Shown: positions 8,920-18,016, numbered from the stretch's first letter. The stretch: DNA of 64,000 nucleotides from Corynebacterium pelargi (GCF_014635485.1 NZ_BMCX01000005.1:105303-169302); one strand, 5' to 3'. Program-made: numbers and translations. Notes: generated by a model from the sequence alone, not told the origin.

Positions 8920-9905
8920 CGCAGGCCCTCCTGTGCCGCTTCGGCAATCTTGTCCACATTGGAGCTATCAACAAAGCTTGGGCCAGTAAATACGGGCTGA
9001 TCGCCGCCGATCACGCTGCCATTGCGCTTTGCTAGCCAGATGGAATCCACCGCGAGGTAGCCCTGAAGGTAGGGCTGTTGATCAATGGCGAATTGGATCG
9101 TGCCATCTTTAATGGCCTGCACGAGCTGGGCATTGGTGTCGAAGGTAGCGATCTTGGCATCGCTTCCGGCATTGCGCACCGCATCCACGCTGCTAATTGC
9201 CACCGGAGCCACCAATCCCATGACCCAGTCGATGCTCTTATCTTGAGCCAACTTGGCCTGCACCGTGGATTGGACGCTGGTGAGGTCTTTGCCATTGACG
9301 TACAGAATTTCCATCTGTGCGCCCTTGAGCCCATCTTTCACACCACCACAGCGCTGCTCCTGCGAGGAGTTGCCCTGTTCGTGGATCACGCACAGGACGT
9401 GCTTGGCGCCTTCTTTTTGCAGGCGCTCACCGGCAAGGGTGCCGGCTACTTTTTCGTCCTGGCCAAAGAAGGAAGAAATGTCGTACTTCTTGTACTCATT
9501 CATGCCCGCGTTCAAACCGACGGTGGGGATGCCAGCGTCTACTGCCTTTTGTGCAGCAGGGCCGATGGCCTGGGCATTAGGCAGGGTGACGGCAAGGCCA
9601 TCGACCTTGGCGTCGATCGCCGATTGCACAAGGTTGGCTTGGTTTGGTGCCTCGGGGTCGGAGGAGTAGCGCAGCTCAATATTGTCTTTCTTGGCTGCAT
9701 CCTCAGCACCTTTGCGCACGAGATCCCAGAAGGTATCGCCCGGCGCGCCGTGGGTGACCATGGCTACGACATAGCGGGGGGTATCAACGCCACCTGCTTG
9801 GCCACCTTCGCCATTGCTGCGCGGTGCACCTCCAGTTGAGGAGCAGGCGCTCAGGCTCAGGGCTGCAATGACACCGGCTGCGAGTGCTTTTTTGAAGATT
9901 TTCAC
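8916..9905 (-). CDS. Sugar-binding lipoprotein of the ABC importer
   Basis: Extracytoplasmic solute receptor (about 329 aa) of the Peripla_BP_4 type (ribose/fructose-binding fold). I place the start at the GTG at 9905 because the product then opens with a compact lipoprotein signal, VKIFKKALAAG...LSLSAC; an in-frame ATG at 9941 would add 12 unlikely residues. The lipobox LSAC puts the mature Cys near residue 21. The fold is recognisable from AMVTHGAPGDTFW, DAKVDGLAVTLPNA and TFDTNAQLVQAIKDG. It is the first gene of the operon, divergent from the GH13 gene across 216 bp that should hold both promoters. Confidence 0.88.
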   Translation of the reverse strand: MKIFKKALAAGVIAALSLSACSSTGGAPRSNGEGGQAGGVDTPRYVVAMVTHGAPGDTFWDLVRKGAEDAAKKDNIELRYSSDPEAPNQANLVQSAIDAKVDGLAVTLPNAQAIGPAAQKAVDAGIPTVGLNAGMNEYKKYDISSFFGQDEKVAGTLAGERLQKEGAKHVLCVIHEQGNSSQEQRCGGVKDGLKGAQMEILYVNGKDLTSVQSTVQAKLAQDKSIDWVMGLVAPVAISSVDAVRNAGSDAKIATFDTNAQLVQAIKDGTIQFAIDQQPYLQGYLAVDSIWLAKRNGSVIGGDQPVFTGPSFVDSSNVDKIAEAAQEGLR

Positions 9906-10121
9906 TCCAATATCGTTTCCCAGTACATGGGAGCAGGTCAAACTAGAGAAGCCCAGCTGAGCTGCTAGTTTATCGATTCAGTAGCCCTGCGCTGGGAGCA
10001 TGCTTGCCCACAGATGAGGGTGGTGGGGCTTGCGCCGGTGTCCGATTGTGTGGGATGAGGCCGCTTGGAGCTAGAAGGTGCATACGATGGAGGTGCACTG
10101 TAATTGTTCAAGGAGCTTCTT

Positions 10122-11327
10122 ATGGCCTGGATCGACCACGCAATCTTTTGGCATGTTTATCCCCTCGGCTTTGCCGGAGTAGATATTCGTGGAGACCAAG
10201 AAGCCCACCCGGGCAATCCAGGTGACGCCCACCCGGGCGAGCACGCTAAGGCCGAAGGCTTGAAGCAATTAGAACAGTCCTTGGACTACCTAATTAGCCT
10301 TGGTTGCAATGGCCTGCTGCTCGGTCCGATCTTTCGTTCCCATACCCACGGCTATGACACGATCGACCACTTTGGCATTGATCCTCGACTAGGCACCGAA
10401 GAAGATTTTGATGCATTGGCAGCGGCCTGCAATGAAAAGGGCATCGCTTTGGTGCTTGATGGGGTGTTTAGCCATGTGGGTGAAGGATTTGTGCGCCCAG
10501 AACTGATTGGCGAGGGTGTGTTTGAAGGCCATGGGGATCTCAAGCGGCTCAATCACGCTGATCCTGCCTGCCAGGCGTATGTGGCTGAGGTGATGCAGTA
10601 TTGGTGTGCTCGCGGGGTGCGCGGCTGGCGCCTTGATGCGGCCTATTCCATGGAAAACAGTTTTTGGACTCAAGTACTGCCAAAGGTACGCCAGGAACAT
10701 GCTGATGTGTGGATCTTAGGCGAGGTGATTCATGGTGATTATCCAGCGATCATTGCCGAGTCCGGTATGGATTCACTCACGCAGTATGAGTTATGGAAGG
10801 CGATTTGGTCTGGCTTAAATGATGCGAACTTCTTTGAGCTTGAGTGGTCGGTACGCCGCCACATGGAGTTCTTGGAGCACTTCATTCCCAATACCTTTGT
10901 GGGCAATCACGATGTCACGCGCATCGCTAGCAAGGTGGGCCAAGATAAGGCTGTGCTCGCAGCGGTGCTGCTGTTGACCATGCCGGGTATTCCATCCATT
11001 TACTATGGCGACGAGCTGGGCATGGAGGGCATCAAAGAAGAGCGCATCGGTGGCGATGATGCGGTGCGCCCGGAGTGGCAGCCCGAGTGGGTCGAAGGTG
11101 ATGAGCCTGCAGTACTTGGCGTGTGGAAGTCTTTGATTGCGCTACGCCGCCAGCATTCCTGGCTTGTGAATGCCACCGTGGAAACACTTGAGCTGGAAAA
11201 TGAGCACTATGTGTACCGGGTGCAGCAGCGTGGCGGGCAGGAACGTTTAGAGGTGGAGCTTTCCCTTTCCCCCTCGCCTAGGGCCATCATCCGCAATGCC
11301 AACGCAGAGATCATTTGGCAGCGCTAA
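10122..11327 (+). CDS. GH13 alpha-amylase family glycosidase
   Basis: Cytoplasmic alpha-glucan or oligosaccharide hydrolase/transferase (401 aa) of the (beta/alpha)8 GH13 fold; no signal peptide. Catalytic motifs: nucleophile Asp in GWRLDAAYS, acid/base Glu in WILGEVIHGD, and the transition-state Asp in FVGNHDVTR; region I is VLDGVFSH. The C-terminal beta domain is short. The start at 10122 is chosen because AAGGAG lies 8 nt upstream; an in-frame ATG at 10104 lacks a ribosome site. It is divergent from the sugar importer, so it may process the imported sugar (inference). Exact specificity is not readable. Confidence 0.9.
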   Translation: MAWIDHAIFWHVYPLGFAGVDIRGDQEAHPGNPGDAHPGEHAKAEGLKQLEQSLDYLISLGCNGLLLGPIFRSHTHGYDTIDHFGIDPRLGTEEDFDALAAACNEKGIALVLDGVFSHVGEGFVRPELIGEGVFEGHGDLKRLNHADPACQAYVAEVMQYWCARGVRGWRLDAAYSMENSFWTQVLPKVRQEHADVWILGEVIHGDYPAIIAESGMDSLTQYELWKAIWSGLNDANFFELEWSVRRHMEFLEHFIPNTFVGNHDVTRIASKVGQDKAVLAAVLLLTMPGIPSIYYGDELGMEGIKEERIGGDDAVRPEWQPEWVEGDEPAVLGVWKSLIALRRQHSWLVNATVETLELENEHYVYRVQQRGGQERLEVELSLSPSPRAIIRNANAEIIWQR

Positions 11328-11632
11328 AATTGCGCAAAGGCGCATGTAAATGGGGGTGCGCTACCCCCATTTGGGTGCCCTCTTTGCCGTGCGTTTCTTT
11401 GCTAGAAGGTAGCGAATGAGCAGCGCACAGGAGTATAGCCAAAAGTGTAAGCAGCACCACAGCCTATGAGAATGTTGGTGGTTGCGTAAACCCCGGGGCA
11501 AAGATTTAAGATTCGACACGGATTTTCAACGCAGACCTGCGCATTTTCCAAAGCCCTCAAGCCTGATCCGCCGGTAGCGGCACTTGAGCGGCAATCTCCC
11601 AAACACACAAACTCGGCCACAAAGGACCCGCC
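11328..11632. other. Intergenic region after GH13 gene
   Basis: 305 bp without a supportable gene. A perfect inverted repeat AAATGGGGGT / ACCCCCATTT (11348-11372, 5-nt loop) follows the GH13 stop and may end its transcript, though it lacks a T-tract. The rest probably carries the promoter of the gene at 11633; a ribosome site (AAAGGA) precedes that ATG. Confidence 0.6.
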
Positions 11633-12046
11633 ATGAGCCAAACCGCTTCCATGAACGAAGCGAGCACACAACCCACCCAACACCGTGTGCAGACCACCGA
11701 AGCGCAACCCCTGATCAAGTCCGCTACCCCCATCGCCTTGGCCTTGGTTGCCGTAGCGGCAGTGGGCTTCTTCTTCTCCCACACCATCGCCGTTGTAGCC
11801 CTGCTTGGCGCAGCACTGGTGATTGCTGTGCGCGCTTCTTTTGCCCACCATGTAGCCAATGACTTCGCCGATATGTACCGGGCACGTGCTTTGCACGCCG
11901 AGGGCAAGCAGCCCAAGGATCACGCAGAATTCGTGTACCTGCGCAGCTCTGAGATGCTGGCTCGCCCGCAGTTGCTCACCGGCTATGCCCTAGCCCAGGT
12001 CCAAGAACTCAACGCTTGGGCCAAAGTGGAATTCGAACACGCCTAG
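11633..12046 (+). CDS. Small two-helix membrane protein, function unknown
   Basis: 137-aa protein. A polar N-terminal tail of about 45 residues is followed by two adjacent hydrophobic helices (about 30-48 and 50-67) and a soluble C-terminal part rich in Ala and charged residues, starting at about residue 70 (SFAHHVANDFADMYRARAL). No catalytic motif or family is recognised. An AAAGGA ribosome site precedes the ATG, and a clear terminator follows 16 bp after the stop, so it looks like a single-gene unit. Confidence 0.75.
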   Translation: MSQTASMNEASTQPTQHRVQTTEAQPLIKSATPIALALVAVAAVGFFFSHTIAVVALLGAALVIAVRASFAHHVANDFADMYRARALHAEGKQPKDHAEFVYLRSSEMLARPQLLTGYALAQVQELNAWAKVEFEHA

Positions 12047-12062
12047 TCGGCCACTAGCATTG

Positions 12063-12093
12063 CCCGCTCCTGCACGCCAGGGGCGGGTTTTTT
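12063..12093 (+). terminator. Terminator of the gene ending at 12046
   Basis: 10-bp stem CCCGCTCCTG / CAGGGGCGGG (one G-T pair), 5-nt loop, six T residues. The T-tract overlaps the stop codon of the convergent lipoprotein gene. Confidence 0.88.
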
Positions 12094-12427
12094 ATTTCAT
12101 GTGCACAGCGCACTGCTCGGTCCAGCCGGAGGTGCCATCTGTGAAGAAGGTGGTGCCCCGCTCATGCAGCCCCTTGGTGCCACAGCGTTCAATGACCTTA
12201 TTCATAGGTGTGGTCCTAGTCTGCCCCGGCGCCTCGGTATAGCCCATGACAGGACCAGGCGTTGCTTCCTGCTGCGTCACGGTCACGGTCGTGGTCGGCC
12301 TTGGGCTTGTCGACGTCACCGTCTTCGTCACCCGCGACGGTGTTGAAGTTGTGCTGCCATCTAGACCTCCCGAGCACGCAGCAAGCAACAAACAAAGCGC
12401 ACTCATGCAGCAGGTGAGGCGTTTCAT
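12092..12427 (-). CDS. Small secreted lipoprotein, function unknown
   Basis: 111-aa predicted lipoprotein. The start at 12427 gives a classical signal (MKRLTCCMSALCLLLAACSGG) with lipobox LAAC and is preceded by GAAAGGA. The mature part begins with a Thr/Ser-rich linker (TKTVTSTSPRPTTTVTVT) typical of a wall-spanning tether, then a small domain of about 45 residues with two cysteines (RCGTKG and EQCAVHMK) that could form a disulfide. No family recognised. Divergent from the gene at 12579. Confidence 0.78.
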   Translation of the reverse strand: MKRLTCCMSALCLLLAACSGGLDGSTTSTPSRVTKTVTSTSPRPTTTVTVTQQEATPGPVMGYTEAPGQTRTTPMNKVIERCGTKGLHERGTTFFTDGTSGWTEQCAVHMK

Positions 12428-12578
12428 GGATGTCCTTTCCCGATAGGACTTCAGAAGATACTTTGCCCTTAGTATTCGGCATGCGCACCCAAGATGGAAG
12501 ACCAAAGGTGAAAGTACGCGGTAGATTGGCCTTAGGTTCACTTGCTTTCTTGGCGTTGAAGTAAAAGGGTTATCCGCT

Positions 12579-12773
12579 ATGTCTCAAACCACGCGCGTGC
12601 TGCTGTTTCGCTTGCTTTATACGCTGCTTGCCATCGTGGGAATCGTCTTGGTGTTCCTGCAGCACTACGTTTTTGGCATTATCGCCATCGCTGCATCCAC
12701 GCTGGTGTATTTGCTGGTGCTCTACCCCACTCGCCGGCAAGAGATTGAGCGAAGGCGCCACCAAGAGCAATAA
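12579..12773 (+). CDS. Small membrane protein (64 aa), function unknown
   Basis: Two closely spaced hydrophobic helices (about 8-27 and 31-50), then a short basic tail RRQEIERRRHQEQ that would stay in the cytoplasm. A weak ribosome site (AAAAGGG) lies upstream. Located between a lipoprotein gene and the tRNA pair and followed by a strong terminator, which supports it being expressed. Function cannot be inferred. Confidence 0.7.
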   Translation: MSQTTRVLLFRLLYTLLAIVGIVLVFLQHYVFGIIAIAASTLVYLLVLYPTRRQEIERRRHQEQ

Positions 12774-12806
12774 AAAATCCCGGCCACATTGCGTGACCGG
12801 GATTTT
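12774..12806. terminator. Bidirectional terminator between small gene and tRNA pair
   Basis: Stem AAAATCCCGG / CCGGGATTTT with a 13-nt loop; T-tracts in both directions, so it can end the 64-aa gene and the minus-strand tRNA transcript. Confidence 0.88.
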
Positions 12807-12812
12807 GGGCTG

Positions 12813-12885
12813 TGGAGCATAGGAGAATCGAACTCCTGACCTTCTGCTTGCAAAGCAGATGCTCTACCAATTGAGCTAATGCCCC
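12813..12885 (-). tRNA. tRNA-Ala (TGC)
   Basis: 73-nt cloverleaf on the minus strand: acceptor arms GGGGCAT / ATGCTCC with discriminator A, D-arm GCTC..GAGC, anticodon stem-loop CTGCTTTGCAAGCAG with anticodon TGC, and T-loop GTTCGATTC. No encoded CCA. It lies 10 bp from tRNA-Ile in the order usual downstream of corynebacterial gyrA. Confidence 0.97.
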
Positions 12886-12895
12886 TTTGTTCCTG

Positions 12896-12969
12896 TGGGC
12901 CTAGCAAGAATCGAACTTGCGACCTCATCGTTATCAGCGATGCGCTCTAACCGACTGAGCTATAGGCCC
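12896..12969 (-). tRNA. tRNA-Ile (GAT)
   Basis: 74-nt cloverleaf on the minus strand: acceptor GGGCCTA / TAGGCCC with discriminator A, anticodon loop CTGATAA with anticodon GAT, T-loop GTTCGATTC. No encoded CCA. Probably co-transcribed with tRNA-Ala. Confidence 0.97.
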
Positions 12970-13052
12970 TGGGAACGAGATAGAACTTTACCCATCCCGT
13001 TCCAAAGAACGCAAATCAGCAGGTTAATGCAGGTTTTTGGCCCACGTTGGAA

Positions 13053-13064
13053 CGTCGAAAAGCT
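13053..13064 (+). repeat. Copy of the 12-mer CGTCGAAAAGCT
   Basis: Exact copy whose last base is the last base of the DUF3566 stop codon. Read on the minus strand, TAA runs straight into GCTTTTCGACG. The copy at the gyrB stop has the same geometry. Confidence 0.7.
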
Positions 13065-13408
13065 TAATCTACAGTCTCACGGACATACACCCGCAGGCCT
13101 CCGAAGATGTCTACGGATGCGTTGTAGATGATGGCAGCCACGGGTGCGAGCAGGATATTGAGCACAGCTACCACCGCACCCAGCATGGCTGAGGTGGTAA
13201 TGACTAGGCCAAAGGTGATGCCCTGCTTGCCACCAACGCCGCCGATCACGGAGTTAGCTTTGTCCCACACACCGGCGGCATCGAGGCCGAAGTAGAGCAG
13301 GCAAACACACACGATCCAAGCAGCAAAGCCAACCAGGGAAAGTGCAAGCGCGGTCAAGACTGCCGACTTCGGTGAAACCCGCACGATATTACTGCGCTTG
13401 ATTGCCAT
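13064..13408 (-). CDS. DUF3566 membrane protein downstream of gyrA
   Basis: 114-aa membrane protein with an N-terminal basic segment (MAIKRSNIVRVSPKSAV) and two helices (about 18-40 and 68-92), the pattern of the DUF3566 family. This family sits directly behind gyrA in most actinobacteria. Two bp separate it from the gyrA stop, so it is co-transcribed with the gyrase subunit. The cellular role is not established; in mycobacteria the homologue (CwsA) is linked to cell shape and CrgA, and that assignment to this copy is only an inference. Confidence 0.88.
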   Translation of the reverse strand: MAIKRSNIVRVSPKSAVLTALALSLVGFAAWIVCVCLLYFGLDAAGVWDKANSVIGGVGGKQGITFGLVITTSAMLGAVVAVLNILLAPVAAIIYNASVDIFGGLRVYVRETVD

Positions 13409-13410
13409 GA

Positions 13411-15972
13411 CTAGGCCTCACCATCTACGTCGAGCGACTGCTGAGCCTGCGGAGCCTTGTCTTTGGGGCCTTCCTTCTCGCCCTTAGCCACGGCCTCGGC
13501 TTCCTCTTCGCCTTCGCCTTCAACGTTGCGGTCGATGGCGAGCAGGTCTACGTCATCAGGCAGATTGACCAGGCGCACGCCCATGGTGGCGCGGCTGCTC
13601 GGGCGAATCTGGTTGACCTCGGTGCGGATCACGCCGCCAGCAGAGGTGATGGCGAAGATCTCATCGTCCTCATCCACCACGAGTGCGCCAATGAGCTTGC
13701 CGCGCTTCGGGGTGTACTTGAAGGTGAGCATGCCCAGGCCGCCGCGACCCTTGGTTGGGTACTCCTCAAGGGCGGTGCGCTTGCCGTAGCCGCCAGAGGT
13801 GGCCACCAACAAGAAGGCATCGTCGCGGACCACGGTCATCTCCAGGAGCTGATCGTCGCCGCGGAAACGCATGCCCTTCACGCCGGCGGTGGAGCGGCCC
13901 ATGGGGCGCAGTTGCTCGTCGTCGGCGCGGAAGCGCAGGGATTGGCCTTCCTCGGACACCAGCAAGAGATCATCATCGCTGGAGCACAGGGCTGCGCCGA
14001 TGAGCTTGTCGCCTTCGTTGAGGTTGATGGCAATGAGGCCACCGGAACGGTTGGACTCGTAGTCGGACAGGCGCGACTTCTTCACGCGGCCTTGCGCAGT
14101 GGCGAGCACCAGGTAGGGGGCATCCTCGTAGCTTTGGAGCTGGATTACCTGGGCGATGCGCTCTTCTGGCTGGAATTCCAGCAGGTTGGCAACGTGCTGG
14201 CCGCGGGCAGTGCGCGATGCTTCGGGCAGCTCGTAGGCCTTCAGGCGGTACACGCGACCGAAGTTGGTAAAGAAGAGGATCCAGTCGTGCGTGGAGCTGA
14301 CAAAGAAGTGGCGGACCACATCGTCTTGCTTGAGCTCGGCACCGCGCACGCCCTTGCCGCCGCGACGCTGCGACTTGTAGGCATCGACCTTGGTGCGCTT
14401 GGCGTAGCCGGTGGAGGTGATGGTGACCACCACGTTTTCGCGAGCGATCAGGTCTTCTTCGGTTACCTCGCCGGTTGCTGCCACGATCTGGGTGCGGCGC
14501 TCGTCGCCATACTTTTCGACGATCTCGGCCAGCTCATCACGAACGATGGATCGCTGACGCTCGGGGCGGGCAAGGATGTCCTTGAGGTCTTCGATCTCGC
14601 GCTCGATCTCGGCTAGCTCGTCGACGATCTTCTGGCGCTCCAGGGCAGCCAGACGGCGAAGCTGCATGGCCAAAATGGCATCTGCTTGGATCTCGTCGAT
14701 CTCCAGCAACTCCATCAAGCCGGTGCGGGCCACGTCCACGGTGGCGGAGGCACGGATTAATGCGATGACTTCATCGAGCATGTCCAGTGCCTTGACCAGG
14801 CCGCGCAGAATATGGGCGCGCTTTTCGGCCTCATCCAGGCGGTACTGGGTACGGCGCACAATCACGTCGATCTGGTGGGCCACATAGTGGCGCAGTTGCT
14901 GATCTAAACGCAGGGTGCGCGGCACACCATCGACGATGGAGAGCATGTTGGCACCGAAGTTGGTCTGCAACTGGGAGTGCTTATACAGGTTGTTGAGCAC
15001 CACGCGTGGCACGGCGTCACGCTTGAGCGTGATCACGATGCGCATGCCCACGCGGTCGGAGGATTCGTCCTCGATGCGTGAGATGCCGGCAAGTTTGCCG
15101 TCACGGATCTGATCGGCGATATTCGAGATCAGATTGTCCGGGTTTACCTGATAAGGCAGCTCGGTAATGACGATGGTTTGGCGGTTGCCTTCCTCTTCAA
15201 TGGAGGTAACGCCACGCATGCGGATGGAGCCACGACCGGTGGTGTAGGCATCTTTAATGCCCTGGGTGCCAACGATCAGGCCAGAGGTAGGAAAGTCCGG
15301 GCCTTTGACGTATTCCATGCAGGCCTCGAGCGCCTGGGACTCATCGGCGTCGGGATTATCCAGGAGCCAGTAGATGGCATCGGCCAGCTCATTGAGGTTA
15401 TGCGGAGGAATATTGGTGGCCATACCAACGGCAATACCGCCGGAGCCATTCATGAGCAGGTTGGGAATGCGCGAAGGCAACACATCCGGCTCTTGGTTCT
15501 TGCCGTCGTAGTTGGGCGAGAAATCGACGGTGTTTTCGCGAATATCGCGCACCATTTCCATGGCGAGCGGGGTGAGGCGACACTCGGTATAACGCATAGC
15601 AGCAGGGCCGTCATTGCCGCGGGAACCGAAGTTACCTTGGCCGTCGACAAGCGGATAGCGCATGTTCCAGTCCTGGGCGAGGCGCACCAGGGTGTCGTAA
15701 ATTGCGGAGTCGCCGTGGGGGTGGAATTGACCCATGGTGTCGGAGACGGGGCGCGCAGACTTTACATAGCTGCGATCCGGGCGGTAGCCGGAATTGAACA
15801 TCGCATACAGGATGCGGCGGTGCACAGGCTTGAGGCCATCGCGAACCTCTGGCAGCGCGCGACCCACGATCACGCTCATGGCGTAATCGATATAGCTGGT
15901 CTGCATCTCCTCGCTGAGGTCGATCGGCTTAATGCGATCAAACTCATCAGAGGTGAAGAGATCGTCGCTCAT
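13411..15972 (-). CDS. gyrA: DNA gyrase subunit A
   Basis: Breakage-reunion subunit of gyrase (853 aa), which introduces negative supercoils with GyrB. The catalytic Tyr is in [10 protein letters not shown]; the quinolone-resistance region reads [12 protein letters not shown], keeping the Ser and Asp associated with drug sensitivity. The C-terminal beta-pinwheel carries the GyrA box QRRGGKG. The acidic C-terminal tail ([17 protein letters not shown]) is typical. Start ATG at 15972. It is separated from gyrB by about 4.3 kb of accessory genes. Confidence 0.98.
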   Translation of the reverse strand: MSDDLFTSDEFDRIKPIDLSEEMQTSYIDYAMSVIVGRALPEVRDGLKPVHRRILYAMFNSGYRPDRSYVKSARPVSDTMGQFHPHGDSAIYDTLVRLAQDWNMRYPLVDGQGNFGSRGNDGPAAMRYTECRLTPLAMEMVRDIRENTVDFSPNYDGKNQEPDVLPSRIPNLLMNGSGGIAVGMATNIPPHNLNELADAIYWLLDNPDADESQALEACMEYVKGPDFPTSGLIVGTQGIKDAYTTGRGSIRMRGVTSIEEEGNRQTIVITELPYQVNPDNLISNIADQIRDGKLAGISRIEDESSDRVGMRIVITLKRDAVPRVVLNNLYKHSQLQTNFGANMLSIVDGVPRTLRLDQQLRHYVAHQIDVIVRRTQYRLDEAEKRAHILRGLVKALDMLDEVIALIRASATVDVARTGLMELLEIDEIQADAILAMQLRRLAALERQKIVDELAEIEREIEDLKDILARPERQRSIVRDELAEIVEKYGDERRTQIVAATGEVTEEDLIARENVVVTITSTGYAKRTKVDAYKSQRRGGKGVRGAELKQDDVVRHFFVSSTHDWILFFTNFGRVYRLKAYELPEASRTARGQHVANLLEFQPEERIAQVIQLQSYEDAPYLVLATAQGRVKKSRLSDYESNRSGGLIAINLNEGDKLIGAALCSSDDDLLLVSEEGQSLRFRADDEQLRPMGRSTAGVKGMRFRGDDQLLEMTVVRDDAFLLVATSGGYGKRTALEEYPTKGRGGLGMLTFKYTPKRGKLIGALVVDEDDEIFAITSAGGVIRTEVNQIRPSSRATMGVRLVNLPDDVDLLAIDRNVEGEGEEEAEAVAKGEKEGPKDKAPQAQQSLDVDGEA

Positions 15973-16395
15973 AAATCACCTTTTCTTCTTGGGCAGGATA
16001 ACAGTGCCAGTTTAGTCGCTTGAGGGCGTTTTGAGGCGTTGAGCGCGCGAAAGCGGTATCGCCGTGGTAGCAGGATGTGGGTTCTGCGGTGAGGTTGACG
16101 GGATCTCATCGGCTTCCTCGGGCGGCACAGGGTGATTATGTACGATGTTGATGTGCTAGATGTACCTGTGCAAGACGTGAGATGTGTGAAGCGACGATGT
16201 GCTTCAATCCACCTTTTACCTGGACTAACCAAGCGCTTTGTGTAACCTAATCGCGATATATGTGCCACACACCACTTGTATATGTCTTGCACTTAGTGTG
16301 TTAATGTGTCTAACATATCCATAGCGGCAAACAAGAACACACCTCCCGCACCAACACAAAGCCCGAAACGGCACCGAAAGAAGAAAGGATCCCAA
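15973..16395. other. Intergenic region between gyrA and an unknown gene
   Basis: 423 bp with no supportable gene. It must carry the gyrA promoter (minus strand) and a promoter for the gene at 16396. A candidate for the latter is TTGCAC (about 16290) with TAACAT some 18 bp downstream. The stretch 16130-16310 is visibly richer in A+T than the flanks. Confidence 0.5.
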
Positions 16396-17187
16396 ATGGG
16401 ACACTCATTGACACTCTCTAAAGCGGCCCTCTACTTGGCCGATCTGCTCACGGATCCGGAAGGCCGCAAGCCCTCCGTCAACATCGGCCGCATGCGCCAA
16501 CTGCTAGCGGTTCGTGCCCTGCATGATGTTTCTGTGGAGGGCGAGGCCCCCAGGATCGATCAGCGTGAAATTGAGCAGCTTGCTGCAAACACCACCTACA
16601 TCGCTGACTACGCCGAGTACGGTGTGGAAGACCCGATCTTCCGCGTGAGCTTGCGCGAAAGCCAGGTCAATCCCGTCTACGCCGAGGAGGACGGCCGCGA
16701 ACTGCGCACCCACTCCGGCTACGACTACGACAATCTGGCAAACCTCAGCCAGGACATGCTCTACGGCACCTTCGAGGGCGTTTGGCCGATCAGTGACGAG
16801 AACGCCGACTTCGCCGTGGACTCCGAGGCCTACCTGCTGCCTTCCACCGTGGGCCTGGTCAAGGCCAGCAATGTTCGCCGCATCACCGACTGGGAGCCAG
16901 TGGCGGATTCCACCCGCAAGTACTTCCATACTGAGGAGCTCAGCCCCGATGACCCACTCTTCGTTGAGTCAAAGAAGGCTTTCTTTTGGGTGGACGTCCC
17001 GCCTGGCCGGATCTGTGGCTTCGATTTCGACCCGAACGTCGAAAAGCAAATTGACCAGTTCGAGCTGAGCGGCACGCAAGCCTCCGACGCCGACTCGATC
17101 GACGAGCTGATCGCGCTGAAAATGAAGCAGCTCAAGATCCTCGACGAGCTTGCCGAACTCAAACGCCTCAAGCTCGGCCTTACCTAG
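16396..17187 (+). CDS. Hypothetical protein in gyrA-gyrB accessory pocket
   Basis: 263-aa soluble protein that I do not recognise. The start at 16396 is chosen because AAAGGA lies 7 nt upstream; a TTG at 16306 in the same frame lacks a site. The N-terminus MGHSLTLSKAALYLADLL is followed by an acidic central part with many aromatic residues, and the C-terminus (about 225-263) is a likely coiled coil (ELIALKMKQLKILDELAELKRLKLG). No signal peptide, membrane segment, nuclease or nucleotide-binding motif is visible. Codon use is like the neighbours. A 49-bp direct repeat starts 43 bp after its stop. Confidence 0.7.
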   Translation: MGHSLTLSKAALYLADLLTDPEGRKPSVNIGRMRQLLAVRALHDVSVEGEAPRIDQREIEQLAANTTYIADYAEYGVEDPIFRVSLRESQVNPVYAEEDGRELRTHSGYDYDNLANLSQDMLYGTFEGVWPISDENADFAVDSEAYLLPSTVGLVKASNVRRITDWEPVADSTRKYFHTEELSPDDPLFVESKKAFFWVDVPPGRICGFDFDPNVEKQIDQFELSGTQASDADSIDELIALKMKQLKILDELAELKRLKLGLT

Positions 17188-17230
17188 CGCGAACCGCTCC
17201 CCCAGTCACAGTGCTGCGGGGAGCTTTTGG

Positions 17231-17279
17231 CATTTTCCGCTGAGCCACTTTGCCACTCCACTTAAGCCACCCGGCTTCA
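17231..17279. repeat. 49-bp direct repeat, copy 1
   Basis: Exact match to 17937-17985 in the same orientation (begins CATTTTCCGCTGAGCC, ends CCACCCGGCTTCA). It lies behind the gene at 16396 and before the HEPN remnant. The two copies start 706 bp apart. Confidence 0.95.
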
Positions 17280-17335
17280 AGCGCGCGAAATAACCGTTTG
17301 GCAGGTAAATTTTGCGCCTAGGGGATCAAATTACA

Positions 17336-17364
17336 ACGACCCCGGGCACTAGGCGCGGGGTCGT
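17336..17364. repeat. Inverted repeat in front of the HEPN remnant
   Basis: ACGACCCCG / CGGGGTCGT arms with an 11-nt spacer. No T-tract follows, so a terminator is unlikely; it may be an operator or a structural remnant. Confidence 0.5.
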
Positions 17365-17371
17365 GGGGTAA

Positions 17372-17852
17372 GGTGCGCCGACCTACATCGACGCTCACTG
17401 GAAAAAGGGTAACAGATATCGATGGAATACTCGGATGGCTGGAGCCCTACATTCCCATTTGTCCTATTTCGAGGTACTCATCCGCAATGCCATGAATCTG
17501 GCACTTCAAGATTGGAACGAAACAATAACCAGGAGCAGGAATTGGTGCCTCGAACACCAATCAGCGGATCTTCTGTACTCAATGTTGAAGCGTCCAATGA
17601 TGCAAGCTCGACGGCATGCTACGAAGGAATCACGACGATCAATCACGCGTGGATTTAGGGAAAAGGGTTGAACGACTCACCCGACTACGCAACCGGGTTT
17701 CGCACCAAGAAAATCTATTAGGCACCAACTTCCGTGGCCGCCTGAATGACACGCTTTCAGTGCTCAAAGCTATTGATAATAGTTATCCGCAATGGGCTCT
17801 TGTTGAAAGCCAAGTCCGCCAGATCGCTCGAGAAGATCCCCGCAAGCAATAA
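17372..17852 (+). pseudogene. Decayed Abi/HEPN-type gene
   Basis: Two overlapping frames give pieces of one protein. The first, open from 17372 to 17671, reads YRWNTRMAGALHSHL...YFEVLIRNAMNLALQDWN, the usual N-terminal pattern of Abi-like proteins (WN..., EV.lRNA). The second, 17616-17852, carries RLRNRVSHQENLL, matching the HEPN R-x4-H RNase motif, and an HDD triplet. The frames differ, the middle of the family (the FGFW region) is missing, and no good start codon is seen at the 5' end. I infer a gene broken by truncation, internal deletion and frameshift. The functional family includes abortive-infection and toxin RNases. A 49-bp repeat flanks each side. Confidence 0.6.
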
Positions 17853-17936
17853 GGGCAATACCTAGGCTCCGGGCCACACCCGTGCGACTCCAGCGAGTCC
17901 TTTCACCGCGTTGCGCTGCACCATCTTCTACTGCGC

Positions 17937-17985
17937 CATTTTCCGCTGAGCCACTTTGCCACTCCACTTAAGCCACCCGGCTTCA
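17937..17985. repeat. 49-bp direct repeat, copy 2
   Basis: Identical to 17231-17279. It lies 84 bp behind the HEPN remnant and ends 31 bp before the antitoxin start, so each repeat sits in the gap after a gene and before the next. Confidence 0.95.
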
Positions 17986-18016
17986 TGAGCACGCCCTCCC
18001 GTGCTACCAATGACCC

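Noticed and set aside
11402-11923. 173-aa minus-strand open frame opposite the gene at 11633
   Set aside because: The plus-strand frame has a ribosome site, membrane helices and a terminator; the minus frame has none.
13912-14616. Plus-strand frame opposite gyrA
   Set aside because: Shadow of conserved gyrA codons.
15178-16023. 281-aa plus-strand frame opposite the gyrA N-terminus
   Set aside because: Antisense of the catalytic core of GyrA; no independent support.
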